Assembly (NCBI GenBank): GCA_900315285.1
Contig: OMYO01000009.1
Span: 1-52,190 of the forward strand
Length of the DNA stretch: 52,190 bases
Direction of reading: 5' to 3'
Source of the DNA: an uncultured Eubacteriales bacterium
GTDB lineage: Bacteria; Bacillota; Clostridia; Oscillospirales; Acutalibacteraceae
The notes beneath the pieces were generated by a model, which ran no database searches, was not told the DNA's origin, and was given only the letters and a program-made list of their open reading frames with translations. Shown piece after piece: positions 8,502 through 16,693 of the stretch. Position 1 is the stretch's first letter, and every line of letters starts with the position of its first letter. Both the position numbers and the translations under genes were made by a program.

Positions 8502-9082
8502 AGGAGTTCCTCCAATTTCCGGCGCAGCATGGACGCCCTCTTCTTCTGATCCTCCGGTTCCTTCCCGGGGACCTCTTCCCGCACCTTTTTCCGGTACTCC
8601 CCCATCTCCCGGTTCACTTCACCGATATGGTCCGGGAGAACCGACTTTATGGTCTTTTTTACATGCTGAGTCACCAACGGGCTCTTTCCCCCGCTGGATA
8701 CTCCCACGACCACATCGTCATCCTTTACAATGGCGGGGAAATAGAACGTACAGTTCTCCGGGTCATCCACCGAGTTCACGGGAATATGGCGTCTCTTGGC
8801 TTCCTCTGCTACTTGGCGATTCACCTCTGGGTCATCCGTTGCCGCTATGACCAGGGCTAAATCGCCCGAGAAAAATTCTTCCGAATATTCCCGTGCTATC
8901 AGCGTAATCGACGCATCTTCTTTTGCAAGTTCCAAAAGACTTGGGTCAAACTGTGGCGATACCACGACGACATCAGCGCCAAACTCCCGCAGTGTGCGTG
9001 TTTTTCGCAAAGCCGTGTCCCCGCCACCGACCACAAGAACCCGCCGATCTGCGAGGTCGATAAAGAGTGGAAAATATGCCAT
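8498..9082 (-). CDS. Precorrin-2 dehydrogenase / sirohydrochlorin ferrochelatase-like protein (SirC/CysG N-terminal family)
   Basis: This 194-residue NAD-dependent enzyme oxidises precorrin-2 to sirohydrochlorin; relatives such as Met8p also insert iron. The nucleotide-binding motif VLVVGGGDTALRKTRTL sits at residues 15-31, and VNSVDDPENCTFYFPAIV (about 98-115) is the family's conserved active-site strand, followed by GGKSPLVTQHVKK. It lies between hemA (8 bases) and the triple fusion (4-base overlap). Its presence, with no HemE, HemF or HemN in the operon, directs the pathway to siroheme or cobalamin. Chelatase activity cannot be judged from sequence. Confidence 0.93.
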   Translation of the reverse strand: MAYFPLFIDLADRRVLVVGGGDTALRKTRTLREFGADVVVVSPQFDPSLLELAKEDASITLIAREYSEEFFSGDLALVIAATDDPEVNRQVAEEAKRRHIPVNSVDDPENCTFYFPAIVKDDDVVVGVSSGGKSPLVTQHVKKTIKSVLPDHIGEVNREMGEYRKKVREEVPGKEPEDQKKRASMLRRKLEELL

Positions 9083-9090
9083 GTCTCCCC

Positions 9091-10245
9091 CTATTCGCCA
9101 TATTCCCGCAAAAAGCCTATCAGCCAGCGGGAGACCGTCTCCACCTGTTCGCCATCCGCCAGATTGCGGAGGGAATAGATCAGGTTGTCAAATCCGTTTT
9201 TCTCCACGGTGCTCCGGAGCTCTGGAAGCTGCTCAATGAGGTCGTGCAGAGTAAGTTCCTTCTTGATCTCCTCGGCGTAAGATTTCGCCCGTTCCTCCGC
9301 CACCTGGGCCTGTTCCCGTTTGTAGCGGGTATTGCGGGCCGCCGTCTCTCGGAACCAGTCAATGTTATAGAGGGTAATCCCCTCCATGTCGGCGATGCAG
9401 TCGTCGATATCAGCGGGAACCGCCAAATCAATAAACAGCCGTGGCTTTTTCGTCTTCAGGTACTTTTCCAGTTCCTCCTGTGTGACGGTGTAATGGGGAC
9501 TCGTCGTGGCGCTGATAACGGCATCCGCCTCATCCATATACCGATAGCGATCCTTGTAGGGCACCATATGGGCCCCCTCTGAGAAGACATCCCACTCCAC
9601 ATTGCCGTGCATGGAACGGGTCGTGCCGTACAAATTGATACCGGGATGGCTCAGAATGTTCTTTGCAGTAATTGAGCCGATCTTTCCTGTGGCACCGATG
9701 ACCAGCACCGTTTTCTGCTCTCCTGGCATATGGAAGACCTCATTGGCCGCCAGTGTTCCAAAAGAGACCGGGGTCGTGGAGAGGCCAGTGTCCGTCTTGA
9801 TATTTTTGGCCGCGGCAATGGCCATCTGAAAAATGGTGTTGAACTCTGAGGAGGTGGCACCATTTTCCAGGGCACGGCCATAGGCCTCCTTCAGTTGGCG
9901 GAGAATTTCATCCTCCCCCAGGACCATGGAGTCAATACCGCTGGCGACCCGGGTCAAGTGCAGGACTGCACCCCCGTCCTCATAGACGTTAAAGTACCGC
10001 AGAACTTCCCGGAGAGAAATCCCTCTGTTCTCGCAGACCAGCTTCTCCATGGGCTTTATATTCTCCCGCCCGCCGTCAAAATAGATCTCAAAGCGATTGC
10101 AGGTGCTGAGTATGACACACTGGCTCACACCGGGGAGCTTTACAAAGGCCTCTGGATAGAACCGCTCCTGCTCCTCTGCCGAGAAGGAAAATGCCTCCCG
10201 CACCGACTGTGGAGCCGTCTTATAACTGATGCTCAATGTGTTCAT
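9091..10245 (-). CDS. hemA: Glutamyl-tRNA reductase
   Basis: This enzyme catalyses the first committed step of C5 tetrapyrrole synthesis: it reduces glutamyl-tRNA to glutamate-1-semialdehyde with NADPH. The 384-residue protein carries the catalytic cysteine in ILSTCNRFEIY (Cys49), the VASGIDSMVLGEDEIL segment and an NADPH-binding domain around VLVIGATGKIGS. It is slightly shorter than typical homologues (about 410-420), with a shortened C-terminal dimerisation region. The start has AGGAGA 9 bases upstream. It is the first tetrapyrrole gene of the operon and follows a GNAT gene by 24 bases. Confidence 0.95.
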   Translation of the reverse strand: MNTLSISYKTAPQSVREAFSFSAEEQERFYPEAFVKLPGVSQCVILSTCNRFEIYFDGGRENIKPMEKLVCENRGISLREVLRYFNVYEDGGAVLHLTRVASGIDSMVLGEDEILRQLKEAYGRALENGATSSEFNTIFQMAIAAAKNIKTDTGLSTTPVSFGTLAANEVFHMPGEQKTVLVIGATGKIGSITAKNILSHPGINLYGTTRSMHGNVEWDVFSEGAHMVPYKDRYRYMDEADAVISATTSPHYTVTQEELEKYLKTKKPRLFIDLAVPADIDDCIADMEGITLYNIDWFRETAARNTRYKREQAQVAEERAKSYAEEIKKELTLHDLIEQLPELRSTVEKNGFDNLIYSLRNLADGEQVETVSRWLIGFLREYGE

Positions 10246-10269
10246 GCTGTATCTCTCCTAAAAGCACCG

Positions 10270-11043
10270 TTACCCGCGATGGATGACTGTAAACTCCCCG
10301 ACTTTTTGCATGCCCGCTTTCTCATAAAACCGCTGTTTTTCGGGCATGCACATGAGATAGATGCGGCGGTCGGGGTACGCATCGGCAAAAAATTTTACGC
10401 CGGTATGGGCAAAGTGTCTTCCGCGGCAATCCGGATTTGTGGAGATTGCCCCGATGAAGACAGCCGGTTCCGTAATGGAGAGCGCCCCCGCCGTGGAGAC
10501 AAATTTCCCGTCGGCCTCCAGAAGCAGAGAACGTGCGGTACCGTGCCGGACGCGGTGGGAAAAATCCACCAGCCAGTCCGGATAGGGCGCCGGAAAATAA
10601 CCGGGATTGTTCTCTGCAAGAAGATCATAATAAGCTCGAAACTCTGTGTTCTCCACAAAACGCAGCGGCTCTTTCGAGGGGACCGCAATACAGTCGGAGC
10701 CCTTTGGGAACTCCATCTGCATTCCGGTGGGAGTTTCCTGAAAAAATTTTGCGTCGCCCGTCAGAGTCTGCCAGGAAATGACCTTCAGGAAGTCCAGCAG
10801 TTCCGTTCTCAGGGCAGAATCCATTGGGTCTGCGGTATAAATGACTAAATCGCCATAGGAGACAGAGAGAAAAGCGGTGAGGTTTTCGTCCTCGTCCCTC
10901 TGCTCGAAGCTTTGGACAAAGGAATAACCGGTCCCATAGGACAACAGCGGGCCAATGGCTTTTACGCCGAGCAGGCCGTCTGCGCAGAAGTCAACAAGTT
11001 CCGAGAGCTTTTCCCGGGACGGATTTTCCAAGAAGCGTATCAT
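10270..11043 (-). CDS. GNAT family N-acetyltransferase
   Basis: This 257-residue two-part protein has its acetyl-CoA-binding region near the C-terminus: FIGAISTNPDCRGRHFAHTGVKFF contains the strand, the P-x-C-RGR-x-F-A pyrophosphate loop and the following helix, and it ends with the YEKAGMQKVGEFTVIHR strand typical of GNAT folds. The N-terminal ~120 residues resemble a degenerate second GNAT-like half. The acceptor substrate is unknown. It overlaps the preceding M42 peptidase by four bases (ATGA) and precedes hemA by 24 bases, so it is cotranscribed with both, but no metabolic link is obvious. Confidence 0.8.
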   Translation of the reverse strand: MIRFLENPSREKLSELVDFCADGLLGVKAIGPLLSYGTGYSFVQSFEQRDEDENLTAFLSVSYGDLVIYTADPMDSALRTELLDFLKVISWQTLTGDAKFFQETPTGMQMEFPKGSDCIAVPSKEPLRFVENTEFRAYYDLLAENNPGYFPAPYPDWLVDFSHRVRHGTARSLLLEADGKFVSTAGALSITEPAVFIGAISTNPDCRGRHFAHTGVKFFADAYPDRRIYLMCMPEKQRFYEKAGMQKVGEFTVIHRG

Positions 11044-12062
11044 TGCAGGGCTCCAATCTCCGGCAGGAGGACTTTCAACAGTTCCAGGGTGTTCTCCACG
11101 TCGCTGCGGTCCATGACACAGACAGGGGAATGCAGATATCTGGTCGGCACAGAGACCGCCATTACGCGCGCTCCGCCGGCTGTCCGCTGGACCGAACCGG
11201 CATCATTTCCCCCGGCGACCAGAGTCTTGGTCTGACAGGGAATTCCATTCTTCTCTGCAATGTCCATGGCGAGGCGATACAGTTCCATATCGTATATGGT
11301 ACGGCGATCCATATAGGAGACCACCGGTCCATCGCCCAGTACGCAGGCCCTCTTGCCGCCCTGAACGCCGCAGATGTCGCCAGCCGTCGTGGTCTCGAGG
11401 ATAATGCCAATGTCCGGGCGGACACGGAATGCGGCGGCCTGAGCGCCAAATGTGCCAACCTCTTCCTGTACCGTGAAGACAAATGTCATATCCCAGGGGA
11501 GTTCGCTGTTGAGCAGATATAGCATGATGGCACAGCCGACGCGGTCGTCAAGTGCCTTGCTTTTCATACGTCCATCGCCAAATTCCTTAAAATCGGCGGG
11601 ATAGGCTGCGAAACTGCCAAGGGGCGCCAGCTCCAGGGCCTCCTCCTTCGACGAGGCACCTATGTCCAATACCATGTCTGTCATGCCGGGGATTTTCTCC
11701 CTCTCCTCTTTGTCACAGAGGTGGAGGTGTTTCAACCCGATGATTCCTTGCCCCCCGTTCTCCAGGCCCACCGTTCTTCCGATGAGGACAGCGGGGTCAA
11801 TGCCACCAATCTCATCAAAATGGAGGTATCCTTCCTCCGTTGCACTGGTAATGATAAGTCCCACCTCATCCATGTGGGCGCAGATCATGATGGAGTGCTT
11901 CGGAGCAGCAGCACCATGTTTTTTCACAATGAGATTTCCTAAGGGGTCCGTCATAGTCTCCACGTCATCCGGAAGCCGGGAGCAGATGGCCTCGCGGATA
12001 CGGTTTTCCCGACCGGAGACCCCGGGGATTCCGCACAAAGTTTTAATGGTCTCTGTGTTCAT
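11040..12062 (-). CDS. M42 family metallopeptidase (glutamyl aminopeptidase-like), second of a tandem pair
   Basis: This 340-residue cytosolic aminopeptidase of the M42 family uses a dinuclear metal centre. Visible landmarks are the metal-binding MICAHMDEVGL (about residues 58-68), SKALDDRVGCAIML, the TVQEEVGTFGA glutamate pair and the closing RYLHSPVCVMD segment with the last metal-binding His. Members form dodecameric tetrahedral shells that trim short peptides. Its start overlaps the stop of the upstream paralogue by four bases. The two copies are clearly diverged, which points to different peptide preferences, not a recent duplication. Confidence 0.92.
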   Translation of the reverse strand: MNTETIKTLCGIPGVSGRENRIREAICSRLPDDVETMTDPLGNLIVKKHGAAAPKHSIMICAHMDEVGLIITSATEEGYLHFDEIGGIDPAVLIGRTVGLENGGQGIIGLKHLHLCDKEEREKIPGMTDMVLDIGASSKEEALELAPLGSFAAYPADFKEFGDGRMKSKALDDRVGCAIMLYLLNSELPWDMTFVFTVQEEVGTFGAQAAAFRVRPDIGIILETTTAGDICGVQGGKRACVLGDGPVVSYMDRRTIYDMELYRLAMDIAEKNGIPCQTKTLVAGGNDAGSVQRTAGGARVMAVSVPTRYLHSPVCVMDRSDVENTLELLKVLLPEIGALQ

Positions 12063-13096
12063 ACCGCTCTTCCCCCTTCATCCAGGATATAGTCGGCAAG
12101 AAGTCTGGCCGTGTTCTCCAAGTCCTCCGTTGCAATGACCTCCGCCGGTGTATGCATATATTTCAGCGGAATGGAGACAAGACCTGTTGTGACACCGCCA
12201 AGGGAAGTCGCAATTTCGTCAGCGTGGGTGCCGGTACGGCCATTCATGATTTCCAACTGATATGGAGTCCCGTGTTCCACGGCCGCCTGCTTTATGCCCT
12301 CAAAAACAGAATGAGAGAGAAGCGGAGAACAGCCGATCATAGGGCCCTTCCCAAGTTCAGCAGTCTCTTGACGGCTACAGCCAGGGGTCCAAGCAAAGCT
12401 GACATCCACGGCAATGGCGGTGTATGGAATGTCCCATTTTTCGGAGAGGACCTCATGGCCGAGTGCTGTTGCGGCTCCATTCCCTGCAACTTCCTCCTGG
12501 ACAGAGAACGTGAGAGCCAAATTGGCACGGTGTTCCAGAATTTCAGCAGTTCGAATGAGGACGGCAACTCCGGCGCGGTCGTCGAGAGCTGCGGCAGATA
12601 TCTGACCGTTTGGCAGCTCCAGAAAACGGGATAGGAAGGTGACTCGATCGCCCAATTTTGCCCGTTCCCGAAGATGCTGTTCCGAGAGGCCGGTATCTAT
12701 GGCAAGTTCTGTGCAGGGCTTCGCCCTGCCTTTATCCTCAGGATTGCTCAGGTGGGGCGGCACCGTCTCAATGATGCCATAGACGTCCTCCGTCCCATGG
12801 ATGACGACCTCCAGTCCGCCCAAGGTACGGATATCCACGCCGCCGCAGCGGTCAAAGCGGACAAACCCGTCGGGGCAGAGCTCGGTCACCACAAGGCCGA
12901 TCTGGTCAATATGGGCATCCAACAGGAAAAGAGGCCCCGGGCCATTGATCCGTCCGAGGACACTGCCGCGGGCGTTGCAGCTCACCTCATCACAATAAGG
13001 CTTTAGAAGTTCTGCTGCGCTCTGCGCCGCCCCTGTCTCCCAACCGGATACGCCTGGAGCCTCTGTCAAAGTCCGGAGTACCGTCGAAAAATCCAT
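12059..13096 (-). CDS. M42 family metallopeptidase, first of a tandem pair
   Basis: This 345-residue M42 aminopeptidase has the expected metal and catalytic residues: FLLDAHIDQIGLV, SAAALDDRAGVAVLI, FSVQEEVAGNGA and a C-terminal LKYMHTPAEVI segment. It is the first gene of the roughly 13-kb leftward transcription unit. A promoter with ATACAA/ATTTTA boxes (plus-strand reading) lies about 40 bases upstream, between it and the tRNA terminator. The start is preceded by a GGAGGGAT ribosome site. It is diverged from the adjacent paralogue. The name cellulase/endoglucanase sometimes attached to this family is not supported for this type of sequence. Confidence 0.92.
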   Translation of the reverse strand: MDFSTVLRTLTEAPGVSGWETGAAQSAAELLKPYCDEVSCNARGSVLGRINGPGPLFLLDAHIDQIGLVVTELCPDGFVRFDRCGGVDIRTLGGLEVVIHGTEDVYGIIETVPPHLSNPEDKGRAKPCTELAIDTGLSEQHLRERAKLGDRVTFLSRFLELPNGQISAAALDDRAGVAVLIRTAEILEHRANLALTFSVQEEVAGNGAATALGHEVLSEKWDIPYTAIAVDVSFAWTPGCSRQETAELGKGPMIGCSPLLSHSVFEGIKQAAVEHGTPYQLEIMNGRTGTHADEIATSLGGVTTGLVSIPLKYMHTPAEVIATEDLENTARLLADYILDEGGRAV

Positions 13097-13135
13097 GCTC
13101 TATCCCTCCGTCTTCCGATTCGTTCTAGAATAATA

Positions 13136-13164
13136 ATTTTATCATACCGCCAGAGGAAATACAA
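13136..13164 (-). promoter_or_regulatory. Sigma-A-type promoter of the M42/siroheme/aconitase X operon
   Basis: On the minus strand TTGTAT (13159-13164) is followed by a 17-base spacer and TAAAAT (13136-13141). It lies immediately downstream of the tRNA terminator and about 40 bases before the first M42 gene, the right place to start the leftward operon. Confidence 0.65.
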
Positions 13165-13195
13165 AAACCGTCCCAAAGCGATTGCTTTGGAACGG
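13163..13195 (-). terminator. Terminator of the tRNA operon
   Basis: On the minus strand, CCGTTCCAAAGC and GCTTTGGGACGG form a 12-bp stem (one G-U pair) around a four-base loop, followed by TTTTTG. It starts 3 bases after the CCA end of tRNA-Gln. Confidence 0.9.
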
Positions 13196-13197
13196 CC

Positions 13198-13272
13198 TGG
13201 CAGGGATGGCTGGATTTGAACCAGCGGTGACGGAGTCAAAGTCCGTTGCCTTAACCCCTTGGCTACACCCCC
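13198..13272 (-). tRNA. tRNA-Gln (anticodon TTG)
   Basis: A cloverleaf can be folded by eye: acceptor GGGGGTG/CATCCCT with a weak G-U first pair typical of tRNA-Gln, anticodon stem ACGGA/TCCGT with loop CTTTGAC, T stem GCTGG/CCAGC around TTCAAAT, discriminator G and an encoded CCA. The anticodon TTG reads CAA/CAG. It is the last of four tRNAs. Confidence 0.95.
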
Positions 13273-13285
13273 GTGTTTGGTTTTG

Positions 13286-13317
13286 AAAAAACCGCCCAGA
13301 GTTTTCTGAGCGGTTTT
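13286..13317 (-). terminator. Terminator-like hairpin between tRNA-His and tRNA-Gln
   Basis: On the minus strand AAAACCGCTCAGA and TCTGGGCGGTTTT form a stem (G-U pairs allowed) around a short AAAC loop, followed by a T run (TTTTTTC). It lies only about 14 bases before tRNA-Gln, too close for a separate promoter, so tRNA-Gln must depend on readthrough or processing. Confidence 0.7.
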
Positions 13318-13323
13318 CATAGA

Positions 13324-13401
13324 TGGGGTGGAAGATGAGATTCGAACTCACGGTCTCCAGAGCCACAATCTGGCGCTTTAACCAGCTAAGCTACATCCAC
13401 C
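13324..13401 (-). tRNA. tRNA-His (anticodon GTG)
   Basis: The acceptor is GTGGATG/CTTCCAC, which leaves a T-T mismatch at pair 6-67. The anticodon stem is CCAGA/TCTGG with loop TTGTGGC, and the T stem GTGAG/CTCAT surrounds TTCGAAT. The discriminator is C, with an extra G at position -1 to pair with it, the identity signature of bacterial tRNA-His. CCA is encoded. Confidence 0.95.
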
Positions 13402-13410
13402 ACAGAGTCA

Positions 13411-13487
<77 letters not shown>

Positions 13488-13494
13488 AAAAAAT

Positions 13495-13568
13495 TGGAGC
13501 GGGTGATGGGAATCGAACCCACGTAGCCAGCTTGGAAGGCTGGAATTCTACCGTTGAACTACACCCGC
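13495..13568 (-). tRNA. tRNA-Gly (anticodon TCC)
   Basis: The acceptor is GCGGGTG/CACCCGC (perfect), the anticodon stem CCAGC/GCTGG carries loop CTTCCAA, the T loop is TTCGATT and the discriminator is T, with an encoded CCA. It is the first tRNA after the promoter. Confidence 0.97.
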
Positions 13569-13586
13569 ATCTCTGCGACGTTCACT

Positions 13587-13615
13587 ATTATATCGAAGCG
13601 AACGCCGCATGTCAA
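13587..13615 (-). promoter_or_regulatory. Consensus sigma-A promoter of the tRNA operon
   Basis: On the minus strand a perfect TTGACA (13610-13615), a 17-base spacer and a perfect TATAAT (13587-13592) lie 18 bases before tRNA-Gly. It is the strongest promoter in the window by match to consensus, as expected for stable RNA. Confidence 0.93.
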
Positions 13616-13635
13616 TAATTACTTTCCGAGATTGT

Positions 13636-15978
13636 TCAATTTTTGTGAAGGACGATCTCCCCGTCCTCCGAGGTGATGGAAATGGCCGTAACAGGCGCTC
13701 CATCGGCATCAATGATCATATCGGCAATCTTGTCCTCTATGCTGCGCCGGATGACGTTGCGGAGGTCACGGGCACCGCGGACATGGCTGTCCATGCGCTT
13801 GCGGATTTCCGCGGGAACGCCGTCGTCCCAGGTCAGGGTGATGCCCTTGTCGGCCAGCGGCTCCTTCAGCTCGCCGAGCATGAGCTCAGCAATCTTGTCA
13901 TAGTTGTCATCGGTGAGATCGTTGAACACGACGACCTCATCTACACGGCCGATGAACTCCGGACGCAGGAATTCCCGCAGGGCCTTCATGGCGTGATCCT
14001 TGGATGCCGTCTCCGCATTCTTATTAAAGCCGAGAGTGGTATCCTTGGTGTTGCTGCCCGCATTGGAGGTCATGACGATGATGGTGTTCTCAAAGTTGAC
14101 CGTCCGGCCCTGGGCGTCGTTGATTTTGCCCTCGTCCAGAATCTGGAGAAGGATATTCATGACGTCGGGATGGGCTTTCTCAATCTCGTCGAACAGGATG
14201 ACCGAGTAGGGCTTTCTACGGACCTTCTCGGTGAGCTGGCCGGCCTCATCGTAACCCACATATCCGGGGGGCGATCCAATGATTCTCGAGACGCTGAACT
14301 TCTCCATGAATTCCGACATATCAAGCCGGATAAGGGTCTCCGGGGTGTCAAAGAGCTGATTTGCCAGCTGCTTGACCAGTTCGGTCTTTCCGACACCGGT
14401 GGGTCCCACAAAGATAAAGGATGCCGGGCGTCTTCTGGCATTGATCTGGATGCGGCTGCGCTTGACGGCCTGGGCAACGGCATGGATTGCGTCGTCCTGA
14501 CCGATTACTTTCTTCTTGAGCTCACTCTCCAGATTGGCGAGCTTCTTCAGATCTGATTCAATGACTTTGGATGCCGGGACACCGGTCCAGAGCTGAATGA
14601 CCTTGCCGATATCCTCCTCGGTAACCTGGTTGTCAGCAGCAGCCCGCTGCAATGCCGGCAGTTTATTTTGCAGAGTCAGAATATCCGACTTCAGCTTAGC
14701 TTGTCCTTCATAGTCCGGGTTGGAGGTGTCGGACTCCATATCCTGGAGCTCCTGCTTCAGGTCGGCGAGTTCCTTTTCCGCGAGCTCACACTCGCTGATG
14801 GCCTTGTTCCGGAGATTGGCCGAGGTGCAGGCCTCATCCAAAAGGTCGATGGCTTTGTCCGGAAGAAAACGGTCGGTGATATAGCGCTCGGAGAGCACCA
14901 CAGCCTCATGGACCAGGTGATCCGAGATCTTTACACGGTGGAAGTCCTCATAGTAGCCCTTGATGCCGTTCAGGATCTCTGTGGTCTCGTCCACAGAGGG
15001 CTCCTCGACCTTGATGGGCTGAAAACGGCGTTCCAGGGCGGCATCCTTCTCGATATGCTTCCGATATTCATTGAACGTCGTTGCGCCGATGACCTGAATT
15101 TCCCCGCGGGAGAGGGCCGGCTTCATGATGTTGGCGGCATTCATGGTGCCGTCGGCGTCACCGGTTCCGACGAGGTTATGGATTTCATCAATAAACAGGA
15201 TGATATTCTTCTCCCGTTCCACCTCTTCGAGGAGCCCTTTGACCCTGCTCTCAAACTGGCCGCGGAATTGAGTTCCTGCCACGAGGGCGGTCAGGTCCAA
15301 AAGATGGATCTCCTTGTCGGCGAGTTTTGCCGGGACATTGCCGGAGGCAATGCGCTCTGCCAGTCCCTCGGCGATAGCGGTCTTACCGACACCGGGCTCA
15401 CCGATGAGACAGGGGTTGTTCTTGGAACGGCGGCAGAGAATCTGGATGGCACGCTCAATTTCGCGGTCTCTTCCGATGATACGGTCGAGTTCCCCTTTTC
15501 GGGCACGCTCTGTGAGGTCTGTACAGTAGAGGTTCAGGAAGCGGCGCTTTTTGCGATCTCCTTTTTGGCCTCTTTTTCGCGGACCATGTCTATGAGAGTT
15601 GTCATTCTCCTCCGTATCCGGGACAGACGGGTATTCTGAATTTTCTCCATTCCCCTGCCCTTCCGGGTTCTGGTTCTGTACGCCATTGTTTCCCAGAGCA
15701 TTGAAAAGCGTCTCAAGGGAGGGCATGGTCGGAGCGCCACCCTCTTCGAAGTCGGAGTTCTCATCAAAGCCGAGCATGGCATTGATCTGATCCGAGATCT
15801 GATCCACATCGTCCTCGGATACGCCCATGTTGTCCATGATTTGGCGCACCGGTCCAATATTGAGTTCCATGGCGCACTTGATGCAGTAGCCCTGAGGCTC
15901 CTGCTTTTCTGTGTTCACCTGGGATATGAAAATGACTGCAGGGTTTTTATGGCACCTGCAGCAAAGCACTTGCTTCAT
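13636..15978 (-). CDS. ClpE/ClpC-like ATP-dependent Clp protease ATP-binding subunit
   Basis: This 780-residue HSP100 unfoldase has two AAA+ modules and feeds proteins into ClpP or disaggregates them. The N-terminus is not the usual Clp N-domain: it carries a four-cysteine zinc finger (Cys6/9 and Cys32/35) like ClpE, then an acidic linker. Module one has LIGEPGVGKTAIAEGL and ILFIDEIHNLVG. A coiled-coil middle segment follows. Module two has FVGPTGVGKTELVK and ILFDEIEKAHPDV. A TTLGFNKN loop matches the LGF-type ClpP-docking tripeptide, so a protease partner is likely. It is the last gene of the ruvC-to-clp run; the tRNA promoter lies right behind it. Confidence 0.92.
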   Translation of the reverse strand: MKQVLCCRCHKNPAVIFISQVNTEKQEPQGYCIKCAMELNIGPVRQIMDNMGVSEDDVDQISDQINAMLGFDENSDFEEGGAPTMPSLETLFNALGNNGVQNQNPEGQGNGENSEYPSVPDTEENDNSHRHGPRKRGQKGDRKKRRFLNLYCTDLTERARKGELDRIIGRDREIERAIQILCRRSKNNPCLIGEPGVGKTAIAEGLAERIASGNVPAKLADKEIHLLDLTALVAGTQFRGQFESRVKGLLEEVEREKNIILFIDEIHNLVGTGDADGTMNAANIMKPALSRGEIQVIGATTFNEYRKHIEKDAALERRFQPIKVEEPSVDETTEILNGIKGYYEDFHRVKISDHLVHEAVVLSERYITDRFLPDKAIDLLDEACTSANLRNKAISECELAEKELADLKQELQDMESDTSNPDYEGQAKLKSDILTLQNKLPALQRAAADNQVTEEDIGKVIQLWTGVPASKVIESDLKKLANLESELKKKVIGQDDAIHAVAQAVKRSRIQINARRRPASFIFVGPTGVGKTELVKQLANQLFDTPETLIRLDMSEFMEKFSVSRIIGSPPGYVGYDEAGQLTEKVRRKPYSVILFDEIEKAHPDVMNILLQILDEGKINDAQGRTVNFENTIIVMTSNAGSNTKDTTLGFNKNAETASKDHAMKALREFLRPEFIGRVDEVVVFNDLTDDNYDKIAELMLGELKEPLADKGITLTWDDGVPAEIRKRMDSHVRGARDLRNVIRRSIEDKIADMIIDADGAPVTAISITSEDGEIVLHKN

Positions 15979-16006
15979 GTTTCAGGCTCCTTTTCCTTAA
16001 GGGGTT

Positions 16007-16654
16007 TCATTCTTTCTGGTCTCCGCTTGCCTTTCCGGAGTCTTTCAACTGTCGGACCGCGGCGGGCGTATAGGAGATCAGGGCAAGGAGAGTGAGTACA
16101 ACCGACAAACTTACCATGATGATGATCATAAGATCCGGCATGGACCACCATCTGCTGAAGAGACCGAACTCCGGCGCCACAAGCAGAAGGAGGATCATGA
16201 CAATATAGTAATAGAATGTGGATACCTTACCGAACCAATTGGCAGCTGCTGGACGGAAGTCCTTGGCAAGAAGAATAATGGCCCCCACGACCATGAGTAC
16301 CTCCTTGGCGACAAAGAACCAGAAGATCCAGCTGAAGCCGGAAAGCATTGGGTCCGGTGAGGCGTGAAAATGGAAGAAGAAAGCAATGGCAATGGTGATC
16401 TGCGTCAGCTTATCCGCCAGCGGATCCAACATCTTGCCGAGGTTGCTGATCTGGTTGAATTTCCGGGCGATTTTTCCGTCCAGAAAATCCGTTATACCGG
16501 AGGCAGCTACGGTGATGATTGCCCCAAGATAATGGTGCTGCAGAAACAGTACCAGAAAGACCGGGACCAGGATAATACGGATGAGTGACAGGAGGTTTGG
16601 AATAGTCCACATGCCCTCCCGCAGGCTCTTGGCCTGTTTTTCAAGATTGCTCAT
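16007..16654 (-). CDS. pgsA: CDP-diacylglycerol-glycerol-3-phosphate 3-phosphatidyltransferase
   Basis: This membrane enzyme makes phosphatidylglycerol phosphate from CDP-diacylglycerol and glycerol-3-phosphate. The 215-residue chain contains the CDP-alcohol phosphotransferase signature D-x2-DG-x2-AR-x8-G-x3-D-x3-D in TDFLDGKIARKF through MLDPLADK (about residues 57-82), plus the WTIPNLLSLIRI start and four to five further membrane helices. It is a little longer than many PgsA proteins, with a polar C-terminal tail. It lies 28 bases before clp and 39 after cvpA. Other CDP-alcohol transferases share the signature, but the N-terminal NLLSLIRI pattern is typical of PgsA. Confidence 0.88.
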   Translation of the reverse strand: MSNLEKQAKSLREGMWTIPNLLSLIRIILVPVFLVLFLQHHYLGAIITVAASGITDFLDGKIARKFNQISNLGKMLDPLADKLTQITIAIAFFFHFHASPDPMLSGFSWIFWFFVAKEVLMVVGAIILLAKDFRPAAANWFGKVSTFYYYIVMILLLLVAPEFGLFSRWWSMPDLMIIIMVSLSVVLTLLALISYTPAAVRQLKDSGKASGDQKE

Positions 16655-16693
16655 GATAGGTTCCCCTTCCCAAAAGCAGTAGTTGTATTGAAA

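Noticed and set aside
11040..13096. Tandem M42 genes considered as a recent duplication
   Set aside because: The two proteins share family motifs but are otherwise strongly diverged, and their DNA shows no long identical stretches.
13066..13366. Short frames across the tRNA cluster
   Set aside because: They translate tRNA-Gln and terminator sequence; the tRNA folds and CCA ends explain the region.
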